Assembly (NCBI RefSeq): GCF_012926525.1
Contig: NZ_JABBNI010000001.1
Coordinates: 124,001-188,000 of the forward strand
Length of the DNA: 64,000 nucleotides
Direction: 5' to 3'
Origin: Clostridium muellerianum
GTDB lineage: Bacteria > Bacillota > Clostridia > Clostridiales > Clostridiaceae
The notes below the pieces were generated by a model, which saw only the letters and a list, made by a program, of their open reading frames with translations, was not told where the DNA came from and did no database searches. Of the stretch, positions 8,498-17,419 are shown in pieces (position 1 is the first letter of the stretch; the number at the start of each line of letters is the position of its first letter). Position numbers and translations under genes: made by a program.

Positions 8498-9157
8498 ATG
8501 GACAGGCTAGCATTAAAAAATTTGAGTTTATTCGAACAAATGCAGTTTATTATTAATAATGAATTATATGACGGAAAAATATTAAAAAAATATGATGAAT
8601 GTTTAGCAATAAAAGTTCACATTTTGCAAAATAATTATACTCCGTTTCAAGTAAATGATAACGCAAAATACATTTTAGTTAGCGAAAGTGAAGCATTAAG
8701 ATGTAATTCAAGAGTACTTGGAAGTAAAATAGAGGGTAATTATAATATAGTGTTATTAGAAACACCAGAAATAATAAATAAGATAGAAAGAAGACAAAGT
8801 CCAAGAATTAAAATAGTTAAGGATATAGAATATTATTTTTTACCTAGTAAAGCAGAAATTAAAAGTATTAGTGAAATTTCAAGTACATATTACTCAAAGT
8901 TAAAAAAATCCTTTACTATTGATTTAAGTATAGGGGGAGTTTCATTAGTTACTTATGAAAGTAACTTAGATTCAAGAAATGCCATTATAACACTACATTT
9001 AGATGAAGATATAAATGCTTTATGCAATGTTATTAGGGTTGAACAAAATACAAATAACTGCAATTATAAAACAGCTCTTCAATTTAAGGAAATTGATAAT
9101 AGTAAACTAAGGTTAATTAATGACTTTGTTAATAGAAAACTTAGGTTGAAAAAGTAA
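8498..9157 (+). CDS. PilZ-domain c-di-GMP receptor, YcgR-like
   Basis: A 219-residue cytoplasmic protein with an N-terminal YcgR/YpfA-type beta domain (about 1-95) and a C-terminal PilZ domain. The c-di-GMP ligands are intact: RRQSPR at residues 98-103 (RxxxR) and DLSIGG at 142-147 (D/NxSxxG). Such proteins act as flagellar brakes or exopolysaccharide effectors when c-di-GMP is high. It stands alone between two terminators, not in the chemotaxis operon at 54-64 kb, so its output target is not shown. The ATG at 8498 follows a weak AGTGAGGG ribosome site. Confidence 0.85.
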   Translation: MDRLALKNLSLFEQMQFIINNELYDGKILKKYDECLAIKVHILQNNYTPFQVNDNAKYILVSESEALRCNSRVLGSKIEGNYNIVLLETPEIINKIERRQSPRIKIVKDIEYYFLPSKAEIKSISEISSTYYSKLKKSFTIDLSIGGVSLVTYESNLDSRNAIITLHLDEDINALCNVIRVEQNTNNCNYKTALQFKEIDNSKLRLINDFVNRKLRLKK

Positions 9158-9782
9158 ATTTTGTAAACACTTTAAAATAAAAAAGTAAAACCTATAAAAA
9201 ATACAATAGTAAGATAGAGATATTTACATGTATTTTCTATAGATTTTATTATAATTTGATAAATATGAAATAAATGTAAAAATACGAATTTGTAATATGA
9301 ACACAATAATTGTCATATATTAGTGGAAAGATTTTTTAAAAACTAATTTTTAATACATAATATAGACATAAAGATTTAATATATGATTTTTATATTTACC
9401 TATTATATATATTGCGGTAATACTTTGGATGAATATGTATAAAAATATTGAAATTTACAGTTATTAGTGTTATAGTGATATTATAAAAAAAAATCCGTAC
9501 TAGTATATTAAGTGCGGATAAATTTATTTGTAATAAAAATTAATTTAGATAATTAAGATTAAATTGAATCAAGTTTCGATGTAGTATAATTTTTTAATTA
9601 ATATTTACTTTAAGAATCATAAATTTTAAATACTATTTTAAATGCTTGATATAATATCCTTAGATGAACTGAATAGTATTAAAAACATAGAGTGATTATT
9701 ATGTTTTTCTCTAGTGAATGATGTTTCATTAGAATTATATTTATGTTTATATTATAAGTTTAAAGAGGGAGGTTAAAAAATA
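9158..9782. other. 625-base AT-rich gap with several small hairpins
   Basis: No frame with a ribosome site was found. Visible structures are ATCCGTAC / GTGCGGAT (9493-9519), ATACTATT / AATAGTAT (9630-9679) and AAAAACATA / TATGTTTTT (9681-9708), the last being terminator-like. The final 75 bases form the leader of the response regulator gene. I saw no c-di-GMP riboswitch consensus, although one would be attractive between a PilZ gene and a response regulator. Confidence 0.4.
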
Positions 9783-10166
9783 ATGGATGATGATAAAAAG
9801 AATATACTAGTAGTTGATGATTCTGCAACTATTAGAAATTTTATAAGGCTTATTTTAGAAGAAGCAAATTATAAAGTGTATGAAGCGTGTGATGGGGAAG
9901 AAGGAATTGAGGTATATAAAAAGTTAGGTAATATTGATTTAATAGTTACAGATATATACATGCCTAAAAAAAGTGGACTAGAACTTGTTATAGAATTAAA
10001 TAAAATATATGAAGGTATGAAAATAATTGTTCTTTCAGATGGTGGTAAGGATAATTTTTCTAATGAGTTAGGTGTTTGTGAAGCTCTTGGTGCTACTTAT
10101 TTTATAAAAAAGGATTTAATTAAAGATGAATTGATTAAATTAGTAGAAAAAGTGTTTTCAGAATAA
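9783..10166 (+). CDS. Single-domain CheY-like response regulator
   Basis: A 127-residue receiver domain with no output domain. The acidic pocket is DD (12-13), the phospho-acceptor is D57 in VTDIYMP, the switch Ser/Thr lies in VLSDGG and the conserved Lys in FIKKD. An insertion (DGGKDNFSNELGVCEALG) lengthens the beta4-alpha4 region compared with CheY. It may act as a phosphate sink, a c-di-GMP pathway relay or a chemotaxis component. It is flanked by its own leader and terminator and has no partner kinase beside it. Confidence 0.88.
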   Translation: MDDDKKNILVVDDSATIRNFIRLILEEANYKVYEACDGEEGIEVYKKLGNIDLIVTDIYMPKKSGLELVIELNKIYEGMKIIVLSDGGKDNFSNELGVCEALGATYFIKKDLIKDELIKLVEKVFSE

Positions 10167-10231
10167 CTTATACATAAAAATCTTACATTTATCAGTGTTA
10201 TTTATTATTGGAGATTTTAATAATATTTAAT

Positions 10232-10264
10232 AAAAGGTTAGAAGTAATATTCTAGCCTTTTTAT
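10232..10264 (+). terminator. Rho-independent terminator after the response regulator
   Basis: AAAAGGTTAGAA at 10232-10243 pairs (with a wobble) with TTCTAGCCTTTT at about 10250-10261, and T residues follow. Confidence 0.8.
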
Positions 10265-10348
10265 TAAATTAGTATATATAATTAAATAATATACTTTTCA
10301 ATAGAGGTTTACGATTTTTAAATGTTTAAATATAAGTTTGCAGTAATT

Positions 10349-10384
10349 AAGGATATTCAATATGAAAAATTGAATATCCTTTTC
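10349..10384. terminator. Second hairpin, AAGGATATTCAA palindrome
   Basis: AAGGATATTCAA at 10349-10360 pairs perfectly with TTGAATATCCTT at 10370-10381, then TTCT. It is either a backup terminator or a palindromic repeat in the gap before the sigma-54 promoter. Confidence 0.5.
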
Positions 10385-10546
10385 TATAAGAAAAGTTTTT
10401 AGGGTACATTAAAATAGGGATGATTTCACTAAAAGTTATTTTTAATATGTTATAGACTCAATAGTTTAATTTTATGAAAATTCGAATGGATAAATGAACT
10501 CTATTGATCTAATTTAGCAATAAATATTACTATGCAGAATATGATC

Positions 10547-10611
10547 AAAAAATGAACAGTGTTCAAAAAACGAACAAGGTTTTTCTCGTGTTTTGTGTAA
10601 AAAACGAACAA
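10547..10611 (+). promoter_or_regulatory. Putative enhancer (UAS) repeats for the sigma-54 activator
   Basis: Three copies of AAAAAAYGAACA start at 10547, 10565 and 10599; the first overlaps the 13-base palindrome TGAACAGTGTTCA (10553-10565). They lie about 50-115 bases upstream of the -24 element, the usual range for sites bound by sigma-54 activators. The activator gene at 22864-24738, the last of the adjoining gene set, is the obvious candidate ligand. Binding is inferred. Confidence 0.6.
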
Positions 10612-10661
10612 AAAAATAATAAATTGAGTGAAAAGTCAGTAAATTGCCTGGGCTTAATTTA

Positions 10662-10677
10662 TGGCATGGATATTGCT
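10662..10677 (+). promoter_or_regulatory. Sigma-54 (-24/-12) promoter of the aldehyde oxidoreductase gene
   Basis: TGGCATGGATATTGCT matches the TGGCAY-N5-TTGCW consensus, with GG at 10663-10664 and GC at 10675-10676 separated by exactly 10 bases. It is 62 bases before the ATG at 10739 and immediately downstream of repeated activator-like sites. Confidence 0.8.
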
Positions 10678-10738
10678 AATATAATTAACAAGTAAGTAAA
10701 AATTTTTTATTGTTAAATAAAAATTGGGGAGGTACAGT

Positions 10739-13468
10739 ATGTTAAAAAAGACTTTATTTGTTAATGGAGTTAAGAGAACTATTATAGCAAATCCAGAGGC
10801 ATCTTTATCAGATGTTATAAGAAAACAAGTACTTCTTACTGGAACTAAGGTTGGATGTGGAAAAGGTGAATGCGGAGCCTGTTCTGTAATCTTAGATGGC
10901 AAGGTTGTAAGATCGTGTATAACTAGAATAAAAAGAGTTCGTGATGAAGCAGAAATTATAACTATAGAAGGAGTTGGAGATCATAACCATCTTCATCCAT
11001 TACAGTTAGCATGGATGATACATGGTGCAGCACAATGTGGATTCTGTACTCCAGGATTTATAGTTTCAGCTAAAGTTTTACTTGAACATAATAGTAATCC
11101 AACAAGAGAAGATGTAAGAGCTTGGTTCCAAAAAAATAGGAATGTATGTAGATGTACAGGATATAAACCATTAGTTGATGCAGTTATGGAAGCAGCAAGA
11201 TTAATGCGTGGTGAAGTAACAAAAGAAGAATTATGGTACAAACTTCCAAAGGGGGAAAGTCTTTTAGGTTCAAACGCTATACGTCCTTCTGCACTCGCAA
11301 AAGTAACAGGAACTTGGGACTTTGGAGCAGATTTAGGATTAAAGCTTCCAGAGGATACACTACACATTAAACTAGTACAGGCTACAGTATCTCATGCGAA
11401 TATATTATCTATAGATACTTCGGAAGCAGAAAAAATGCCTGGAGTTTTTAAGGTTATAACATATAAAGATGTACCTGGTACAAATAGAATAAATGGATTG
11501 GCCTTCCCTACAAATAAGGGTGATGGATTGGAAAGACCTATATTATGTGATAAAAAGATTTTCCAATTTGGTGATGCAATAGCTATGGTACTTGCAGATA
11601 CACCATGTCAAGCAGAAGAAGCAGCAGCAAAAGTAAAAGTTGAAATAGAAGAACTTCCAGCGTACATGAGTGCACCAGCAGCTATGGCTGAAGATGCAAT
11701 GGAAATTCATCCTGGAACACCAAATATTTATTTTGAATGTGGTACTATAAAAGGAGAAGATACAGTATCTTTAATGGAATCACTAGAATATGTAGTTGAA
11801 GATGATTCATATGTAGGAAGACAACCTCACCTTCCATTAGAACCAGACGTTGGATTTGCATACATTAATGAAAATGGAAAATTAATTGTGCATTCAAAAA
11901 GTATAGGTTTACACCTCCATGCTGCAATGGTAGCAGATGGTATTGGTGTTAAGCTTGATGACTTAAAGATAGTTCAAAATCCTACTGGAGGTACTTTTGG
12001 ATATAAATTCAGTCCGACTATGGAAGGACTTCTAGGAGTAGCTGCATTGTTAACAAAGAGAGTTGTATACTTAGAATTTAACATGTATCAACAAATTACT
12101 TATACTGGAAAGAGATCGCCTTTCTTTATGCATCTTAAATTAGGTGCTGATAAGGATGGTAAATTTAAAGCATTAGAAACTGATTGGTCTGTTGATCATG
12201 GTCCATATTGTGAATTTGGTGACCTTGTAACTACAAGAGGCTCACAATTCATGGGTGCAGGATATAACATTGAAAATATAAGAGGAGAAGGAAGAACAGT
12301 TGCTACAAACCATGCTTGGGGTTCAGCATTCAGAGGATATGGTTCACCTCAAAGCTTATTTGCTTCAGAAGTTTTAGTGGATAAATTAGCTAAGAAAATG
12401 GGTGTAGATCCTCTTGAATTAAGGTATAAGAATGTTTATAGAGAAGGAGACAAGACTCCTACTGGTTGTGATCCAGATGTAATAGCACTTCCAGGTTTGA
12501 TTGAAAAAATAAGACCTTACTATAAAACTGCCAAAGAAAAAGCTGCAGAAAAGAATGCTAAGGGCGGAAATATGAAATATGGAGTAGGAACTTCCTTATT
12601 GATTTATGGCTGCGGTCTTGATGGTCCAGATACTTCAAATGCATGGGCAGAATTAACTAAAGAAGGAGTTACTATAGGAAACTCCTGGCAAGATCACGGT
12701 CAGGGAGCTGACATGGGAACTTTAACTTTAGCACATGAAACCTTAAGGCCAATAGGAATAGCTCCAGGACAAATCAAGCTAATTATGAATGATATGGAGT
12801 TTACCCCAGACAGTGGTCCTTCAGGCGGAAGCCGTTCTAACGTTTTAACAGGAAATGCTACTAGAGTTGCTTGTGAAAACTTATTAGCAGCTATGAAAAA
12901 GTCTGATGGTACTTACATGACTTATGACGAAATGGTAGCTGCAGGTAAAGAATTAAAATATGATGGAAAATGGACAGCACCTTGTACAGCTCCAGATCCA
13001 GCAACTGGCCAAGGAAATCCATTCCCAACTTACATGTATGGTGTACTTTTATCAGAAGTAGAAGTTGATACTACTACAGGAAAAGTTAAAGTAGAAAAAT
13101 TAACTATAGCTGCTGATATAGGAACTATAGTAAATAAATTAGTATGTGATGGACAAATATATGGTGGATTAGCTCAAGGTATAGGACTTGCTTTAAGCGA
13201 AGATTTTGAAGACTTAAAGAAACATACTACACTTACAGGTTGTGGAATACCACAAGTAAAAGATGTACCTGATCATATAGAAATAATTTATCAAGAAACT
13301 CCAAGACCACTTGGCCCATATGGTGCTTCAGGTAGCGGAGAAATGCCGTTATCAGCTCCTCATGCTTCCATAGTTAATGCAATTTATGATGCTACTGGAG
13401 CTCAAATAACAAAATTACCTGCACGTCCAGAAAAAGTTTTAGCAGCACTTGAAGAATTAAAAAAGTAG
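10739..13468 (+). CDS. mop: Molybdenum aldehyde oxidoreductase, Mop type (xanthine oxidase family)
   Basis: A 909-residue single-chain enzyme oxidising aldehydes to carboxylic acids. It is collinear with Desulfovibrio gigas Mop (907 residues). The plant-type [2Fe-2S] ligands are C40, C45, C48, C60 and the second cluster C100, C103, C137, C139. There is no FAD domain. The molybdopterin part follows, with GGTFGYKFSPT, AFRGYGSPQ, DHGQGADMG and the catalytic Glu of GASGSGEMPL (E868). The start is the ATG at 10739 with GGGGAGG upstream; a 15-base longer frame from TTG is rejected. It is transcribed alone from a sigma-54 promoter and ends at a strong terminator. The cofactor is expected to be molybdopterin cytosine dinucleotide, in line with the MobA-like and XdhC genes downstream. 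The natural substrate is unknown. Confidence 0.93.
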   Translation: MLKKTLFVNGVKRTIIANPEASLSDVIRKQVLLTGTKVGCGKGECGACSVILDGKVVRSCITRIKRVRDEAEIITIEGVGDHNHLHPLQLAWMIHGAAQCGFCTPGFIVSAKVLLEHNSNPTREDVRAWFQKNRNVCRCTGYKPLVDAVMEAARLMRGEVTKEELWYKLPKGESLLGSNAIRPSALAKVTGTWDFGADLGLKLPEDTLHIKLVQATVSHANILSIDTSEAEKMPGVFKVITYKDVPGTNRINGLAFPTNKGDGLERPILCDKKIFQFGDAIAMVLADTPCQAEEAAAKVKVEIEELPAYMSAPAAMAEDAMEIHPGTPNIYFECGTIKGEDTVSLMESLEYVVEDDSYVGRQPHLPLEPDVGFAYINENGKLIVHSKSIGLHLHAAMVADGIGVKLDDLKIVQNPTGGTFGYKFSPTMEGLLGVAALLTKRVVYLEFNMYQQITYTGKRSPFFMHLKLGADKDGKFKALETDWSVDHGPYCEFGDLVTTRGSQFMGAGYNIENIRGEGRTVATNHAWGSAFRGYGSPQSLFASEVLVDKLAKKMGVDPLELRYKNVYREGDKTPTGCDPDVIALPGLIEKIRPYYKTAKEKAAEKNAKGGNMKYGVGTSLLIYGCGLDGPDTSNAWAELTKEGVTIGNSWQDHGQGADMGTLTLAHETLRPIGIAPGQIKLIMNDMEFTPDSGPSGGSRSNVLTGNATRVACENLLAAMKKSDGTYMTYDEMVAAGKELKYDGKWTAPCTAPDPATGQGNPFPTYMYGVLLSEVEVDTTTGKVKVEKLTIAADIGTIVNKLVCDGQIYGGLAQGIGLALSEDFEDLKKHTTLTGCGIPQVKDVPDHIEIIYQETPRPLGPYGASGSGEMPLSAPHASIVNAIYDATGAQITKLPARPEKVLAALEELKK

Positions 13469-13499
13469 CTGATTTTAAATTAGTTTAGATTATTTCTAT

Positions 13500-13567
13500 A
13501 AAGGAATCAGAAATAGTGATTTTTAAATTGTAAAGTTTACTATCTAAAAATTTCTGATTCCTTTTTT
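13500..13567 (+). terminator. Terminator after mop
   Basis: AAAGGAATCAGAAAT at 13500-13514 pairs perfectly with ATTTCTGATTCCTTT at 13550-13564, followed by T. It separates mop from the ten-gene set, although partial readthrough could co-express them. The remaining 180 bases before 13752 show no clear second sigma-54 site. Confidence 0.85.
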
Positions 13568-13751
13568 AATCTATCAAGTGAGTTTTATAAGAACTTGTAT
13601 GGGGATGTATCAGTAGTCATTTACAACCTAAATAGGATGGAGTATTTTGGATGGTAGCCATTTGGTAAAAGGTTATAAATTAAAAAATATAGATAACTTA
13701 ATAAATGGATTCATTAAATGGATTTTTTTATTTAAGGAGTGAAGAAATTAT

Positions 13752-16025
13752 ATGGATTTAAATAAATTATTAAGTAAACAGGATTTATGTATTGAAGATA
13801 GACCTTCAGCTTGTATAGCAGCTTGCCCTTTGCACATGGATGTGAAAACCTTTATAGAGGAAATAGAAAAATCAGATTTAAAAAAAGCCTATAAGGTTAT
13901 GGCTAAAAAGGTTCCTTTCATAAGAATAATAGGAAGTATATGTGATCATCCTTGTGAAAATGCTTGTGTAAGGAACAAGTTAGGTGGATCTATAAATATA
14001 CATGAACTTGAAAAAGCCGTAGTGAAACTAGGCTTTTCTTCTAATAAGAGAGTTATTCCAATTCCTAAGAATGGGAAAAGGGTTGCAGTAGTAGGAGCAG
14101 GTATAAGTGGTATTACAGCTGCTTTTGATTTAGATAGAAAAGGTTATGAAGTAACTATATATGAAAAAAGTGATAAGATAGGTGGAAGACTTTGGAGTTT
14201 TCAAGGAGAGCAACTTTCAAAAGAAGCCATAGAAGAAGAACTACAGGTAATGAATAAAGGAAATATAAAAATAAATTTAAATCATCCAGTAGATTCAATA
14301 GAAATAGATAAAATATTAAGTATGTATGATGCAGTTTATATAGGAACTGGTTATTGGGAAAAAGATTTAAAGATAGATATGGAGACTTTTCAAGTAGAAG
14401 ATACGCCTCTATTTGCAGGTGGCAGAATTGCAAATAAAAACGATTCAGTTATATTTTCTATAAGTTCTGGAAGAAGAGCTGTAGTATCCATTGATAGATA
14501 TATACAAAAAATTTCTCTTACAGTATCAAGGGAAAATGAAGGTGCTTATGAAACCTCCTTGAGACTTAAATTAGATGATATAGAAAGTGCAGAAGCAATT
14601 AAAAAAACTTCTTTAGAATATAATGAACAGGAAGCCGTTAAAGAAGCAGGTAGATGTATAAAATGCCAATGTAAAGAGTGTATGAAAGCTTGTACTCATT
14701 TACAAAAATATGATATTAAGCCTAAAAGTTATATAAGGGTTATAAATCATAATGAATCTATAATATTGGGTGATCACTATGCCAATAAAATGATAAATTC
14801 CTGTACTCTTTGTGGACTTTGTAAAGAAGCTTGCCCTTCAAGTTTAAATGTAAAAGATATAATACATGAGACTAGACAAAGCATGGTACAAAGAGAAAAA
14901 ATGCCTGTATCTGCTCATGATTTTGCATTAAAGGATATGGAGTTTAGTAACAGCAATTATTTTTCTATGGTAAAAAATCAGCCAGGGTATGAAAAGGTAA
15001 AATATATGTTTTATCCAGGATGTCAGCTTCCTGCCTCATCTCCTGAGTACATTGATAAAATATATAAATATCTTATGAGCAATATAAAAGAAGGCGTTGG
15101 CATTATGTTAGGCTGCTGTGGTGCACCAGCTGATTGGGCAGGAAGACAGGATTTAATGCAGAAAAATATAGAAGACATAAGAGAAAAGTGGAATAGCATG
15201 GGTAAACCAACTTTTATTTTGGCTTGCTCCAGCTGTTGTAGTATATTTGAAAAATATATGCCAGATATGAGTTTTATTTCTTTATGGGAAGTTATGCAGG
15301 AAAAAGGAATTCCAATTGATAACAAAGAAAAAGAAAATTTAGTATTAAATGTTCACGATGCATGTACTACTAGATATAATAAAAAAATTCAAGACAGCAT
15401 AAGAAATATAGCAGATTCCTTAGGGTATAAAATAGAAGAATTAAAATTTTCAAAGGAAAAGACTAAATGTTGTGGTTATGGCGGACTTGTATACTTTGCT
15501 AATAAAGAACAAGCTAAAGAATTTGCTAAAGATAGAATAGAAGAGGGAAATTTAGATTACTTAGTTTATTGTTCTATGTGTAAAGATTTATTTATAGATG
15601 AAGGTAAGAGAACTTTTCATATTTTAGATTTAATTTATAGTGATGATTTAGAAAAAGCTGCTTTAAGAAAAATGCCAACTCTTTCAAACAGACATGAAAA
15701 TAGAATGTTTGTAAAAAGAAAGCTTTTGAAAGAAATATGGAATGAAGAAGTAAATGATTTAACAAAAGACTATAATTTAAAATTAACTATACCTGAACAT
15801 GTGCAAAATGAAATGGAAGATAGATTGATTTTAATTGAGGATGTAAAAAAAGCAGTAGACAATGCTGAAAAAAATAAGGAAAGATTTTTTAATCCACAGA
15901 ATTCACATTATTTATGCAGATTTAGAGTTATTAATGTGACTTATTGGGTAGAATATGAAAAGAATGAAGATGAAATTTTAGTTAAAAGTGTTTATAGTCA
16001 CAGAATGGAAGTAGTGGAGGAATAA
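13752..16025 (+). CDS. Flavin-dependent oxidoreductase fused to FeS and tandem CCG (HdrD-like) domains
   Basis: A 757-residue composite redox protein. Residues 1-95 hold a GltD-like cysteine-rich region (C21, C25, C64, C68, C72). VAVVGAGISG at 111-120 starts an FAD/NAD(P)-binding fold that looks shortened. Two ferredoxin-like clusters follow (C302-C314 and C351, C354, C357, C361), then two CCG motifs as in heterodisulfide reductase HdrB/HdrD (C424, CC455-456, C492/C495/C496; C538, CC573-574, C607/C610). A ~100-residue C-terminal domain is specific to this family. Curated databases call such proteins pyridine nucleotide-disulfide oxidoreductase/dicluster-binding (recalled). It could pass electrons from Mop, which lacks FAD, to a thiol/disulfide or to NAD(P). 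It ends two bases before the next ATG. Confidence 0.82.
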   Translation: MDLNKLLSKQDLCIEDRPSACIAACPLHMDVKTFIEEIEKSDLKKAYKVMAKKVPFIRIIGSICDHPCENACVRNKLGGSINIHELEKAVVKLGFSSNKRVIPIPKNGKRVAVVGAGISGITAAFDLDRKGYEVTIYEKSDKIGGRLWSFQGEQLSKEAIEEELQVMNKGNIKINLNHPVDSIEIDKILSMYDAVYIGTGYWEKDLKIDMETFQVEDTPLFAGGRIANKNDSVIFSISSGRRAVVSIDRYIQKISLTVSRENEGAYETSLRLKLDDIESAEAIKKTSLEYNEQEAVKEAGRCIKCQCKECMKACTHLQKYDIKPKSYIRVINHNESIILGDHYANKMINSCTLCGLCKEACPSSLNVKDIIHETRQSMVQREKMPVSAHDFALKDMEFSNSNYFSMVKNQPGYEKVKYMFYPGCQLPASSPEYIDKIYKYLMSNIKEGVGIMLGCCGAPADWAGRQDLMQKNIEDIREKWNSMGKPTFILACSSCCSIFEKYMPDMSFISLWEVMQEKGIPIDNKEKENLVLNVHDACTTRYNKKIQDSIRNIADSLGYKIEELKFSKEKTKCCGYGGLVYFANKEQAKEFAKDRIEEGNLDYLVYCSMCKDLFIDEGKRTFHILDLIYSDDLEKAALRKMPTLSNRHENRMFVKRKLLKEIWNEEVNDLTKDYNLKLTIPEHVQNEMEDRLILIEDVKKAVDNAEKNKERFFNPQNSHYLCRFRVINVTYWVEYEKNEDEILVKSVYSHRMEVVEE

Positions 16026-16027
16026 TT

Positions 16028-16234
16028 ATGAAGATTAATAAAGACGAAAAAACTCCATGGATTTGTGATAAGTGCAATAAGGAATTAGAACTTAAACAAG
16101 TAAAGGTTCGCTATCTTGGAGGAAATTTTGAAGTGGAGCTTATGCAGTGTCCTGAATGCAAAATGGTAATTATAAATGAAGATTTAGCCTTAGGAAAAAT
16201 GCTTGAAGTTGAAAAGGGGCTGGAGGATAAATGA
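16028..16234 (+). CDS. Small CxxC redox protein, DVU_1557-like
   Basis: A 68-residue protein with two CxxC pairs, WICDKCNKEL and MQCPECKMV, spaced like a zinc ribbon or rubredoxin-like knuckle. It matches, from memory, the DVU_1557 family redox protein found beside Mop-type aldehyde oxidoreductases. The start is two bases after the preceding stop, and the stop TGA overlaps the next ATG (ATGA), so translation is coupled. Electron carrier or metal (Zn/Fe/Mo) handling are both possible. Confidence 0.72.
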   Translation: MKINKDEKTPWICDKCNKELELKQVKVRYLGGNFEVELMQCPECKMVIINEDLALGKMLEVEKGLEDK

Positions 16235-16968
16235 CAAATTGCTGCAATGCTTATGAAAGTGAACATATGAGGAATATTACAGGTGCAACTTTAAGGCCAG
16301 GTGGATTTACGCTTACAGATAAAGCAGTAGAATTTTGCAAATTTTCTACAGAGGATTTCATAATGGACTTAGGCTGCGGCATGGGAGCTACATTAAATCA
16401 CCTTTATGAAAAATATAATATAAAGGCTGTAGGTATAGATCCTTCCGAAAAGTTAATAGAAATAGGAAGAAAAAATTATGATCATTTAAATTTTCTAAAA
16501 GGGAGAGGAGAAGAAATTCCTTTTGAAAATGAAAAGTTTCATGGAGTTTTTGCAGAATGTACACTTTCCCTTATGGAAAATCTGAATGGTGTTATAAGTG
16601 AAGTGTTTAGAATATTATCGCCTGGAGGATGGTTTATTGCCACAGATGTATATGCTAAAAAACCTGAATTCATTGATGAACTTCAAGGAATTTCAGTTAA
16701 CAGCTGTATGAGAAGTTTGCATAATTTAAAATTACTTAGAGAGAAGATAGAAAAAGCTGGATTCGAAATAATGCTTTTGGAAGATTGTAGTGAAATGTTA
16801 AAAGCACTTATGGTTAAAACTATATTTTCCTACGGTTCCATGAGTATTTTCTGGAATAAGGCTGCTCAGTGTTCTATAGATGGTAAGCAATTTCAAAGTT
16901 TATTAAGGAATTGTAAACCAGGATATTTTATAATGATATCAAGAAAGGTGGACAAATGTTATGAATGA
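16231..16968 (+). CDS. Class I SAM-dependent methyltransferase, DVU_1556-like
   Basis: A 245-residue Rossmann methyltransferase. The SAM motif is MDLGCGMGATLN, motif II acidic end VGIDPSEKL, and post-motif ILSPGGWFIATDVY. The N-terminus opens with CC and then MRNITGATLRPGGFTLT, a signature that is not part of ordinary methyltransferases and suggests a dedicated substrate or cysteine ligand. It resembles the DVU_1556 family (recalled name). It overlaps the previous gene by 4 bases and the next by 8 bases. Substrate unknown; its constant partner is the radical SAM gene two frames downstream. Confidence 0.78.
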   Translation: MTNCCNAYESEHMRNITGATLRPGGFTLTDKAVEFCKFSTEDFIMDLGCGMGATLNHLYEKYNIKAVGIDPSEKLIEIGRKNYDHLNFLKGRGEEIPFENEKFHGVFAECTLSLMENLNGVISEVFRILSPGGWFIATDVYAKKPEFIDELQGISVNSCMRSLHNLKLLREKIEKAGFEIMLLEDCSEMLKALMVKTIFSYGSMSIFWNKAAQCSIDGKQFQSLLRNCKPGYFIMISRKVDKCYE

Positions 16969-17419
16969 TACTGCTTTTCGTATATATAAATTGGCTTCTA
17001 GCGGATTTTGCTGCACTCAAATAATGATTAAATTAGCACTAGAAGATGAAGAAAAAGAAAATCTAGATTTAATAAGAGCTTTAAATGGTCTTTGTGGAGG
17101 CATAGGAGCTGATAAAAAAACCTGTGGTGTTTTAACTGGAGCTATAGCTGTTATAGGACTTTATGCTGGAAAAGGTGAGGCTACAGAATATCGCAAAGAA
17201 AATTTTCAAACTATGTTAAGTGAATATATAAATTGGTTTGAAGAGGAATTTGAAAGTACAGAATGTAGGGATATAATAGGAATACAAAAAATAACTGATG
17301 ACAGCGGAAACATAAGTTATCCTGTAAAATGTGGGGACATATTAATGAAAAGTTATGAAAAAGTTCAACAGATAATATCTAAATATGGCTATGAATTTGG
17401 GGATCGTGAGGATATATGA
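16961..17419 (+). CDS. C-GCAxxG-C-C family protein, DVU_1555-like
   Basis: A 152-residue cysteine-rich protein of the C_GCAxxG_C_C class: GFCCTQ at 16-20, then LCGGIGADKKTCGVLTGA around 44-61, and further cysteines at ECRDI and VKCGD. These proteins probably bind a metal or FeS group through the conserved cysteines and occur with redox enzymes. It matches the DVU_1555 family by context and pattern (recalled). The start overlaps the upstream gene by 8 bases, and the ATGA at the end overlaps the radical SAM start. Function unproven. Confidence 0.75.
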   Translation: MNDTAFRIYKLASSGFCCTQIMIKLALEDEEKENLDLIRALNGLCGGIGADKKTCGVLTGAIAVIGLYAGKGEATEYRKENFQTMLSEYINWFEEEFESTECRDIIGIQKITDDSGNISYPVKCGDILMKSYEKVQQIISKYGYEFGDREDI

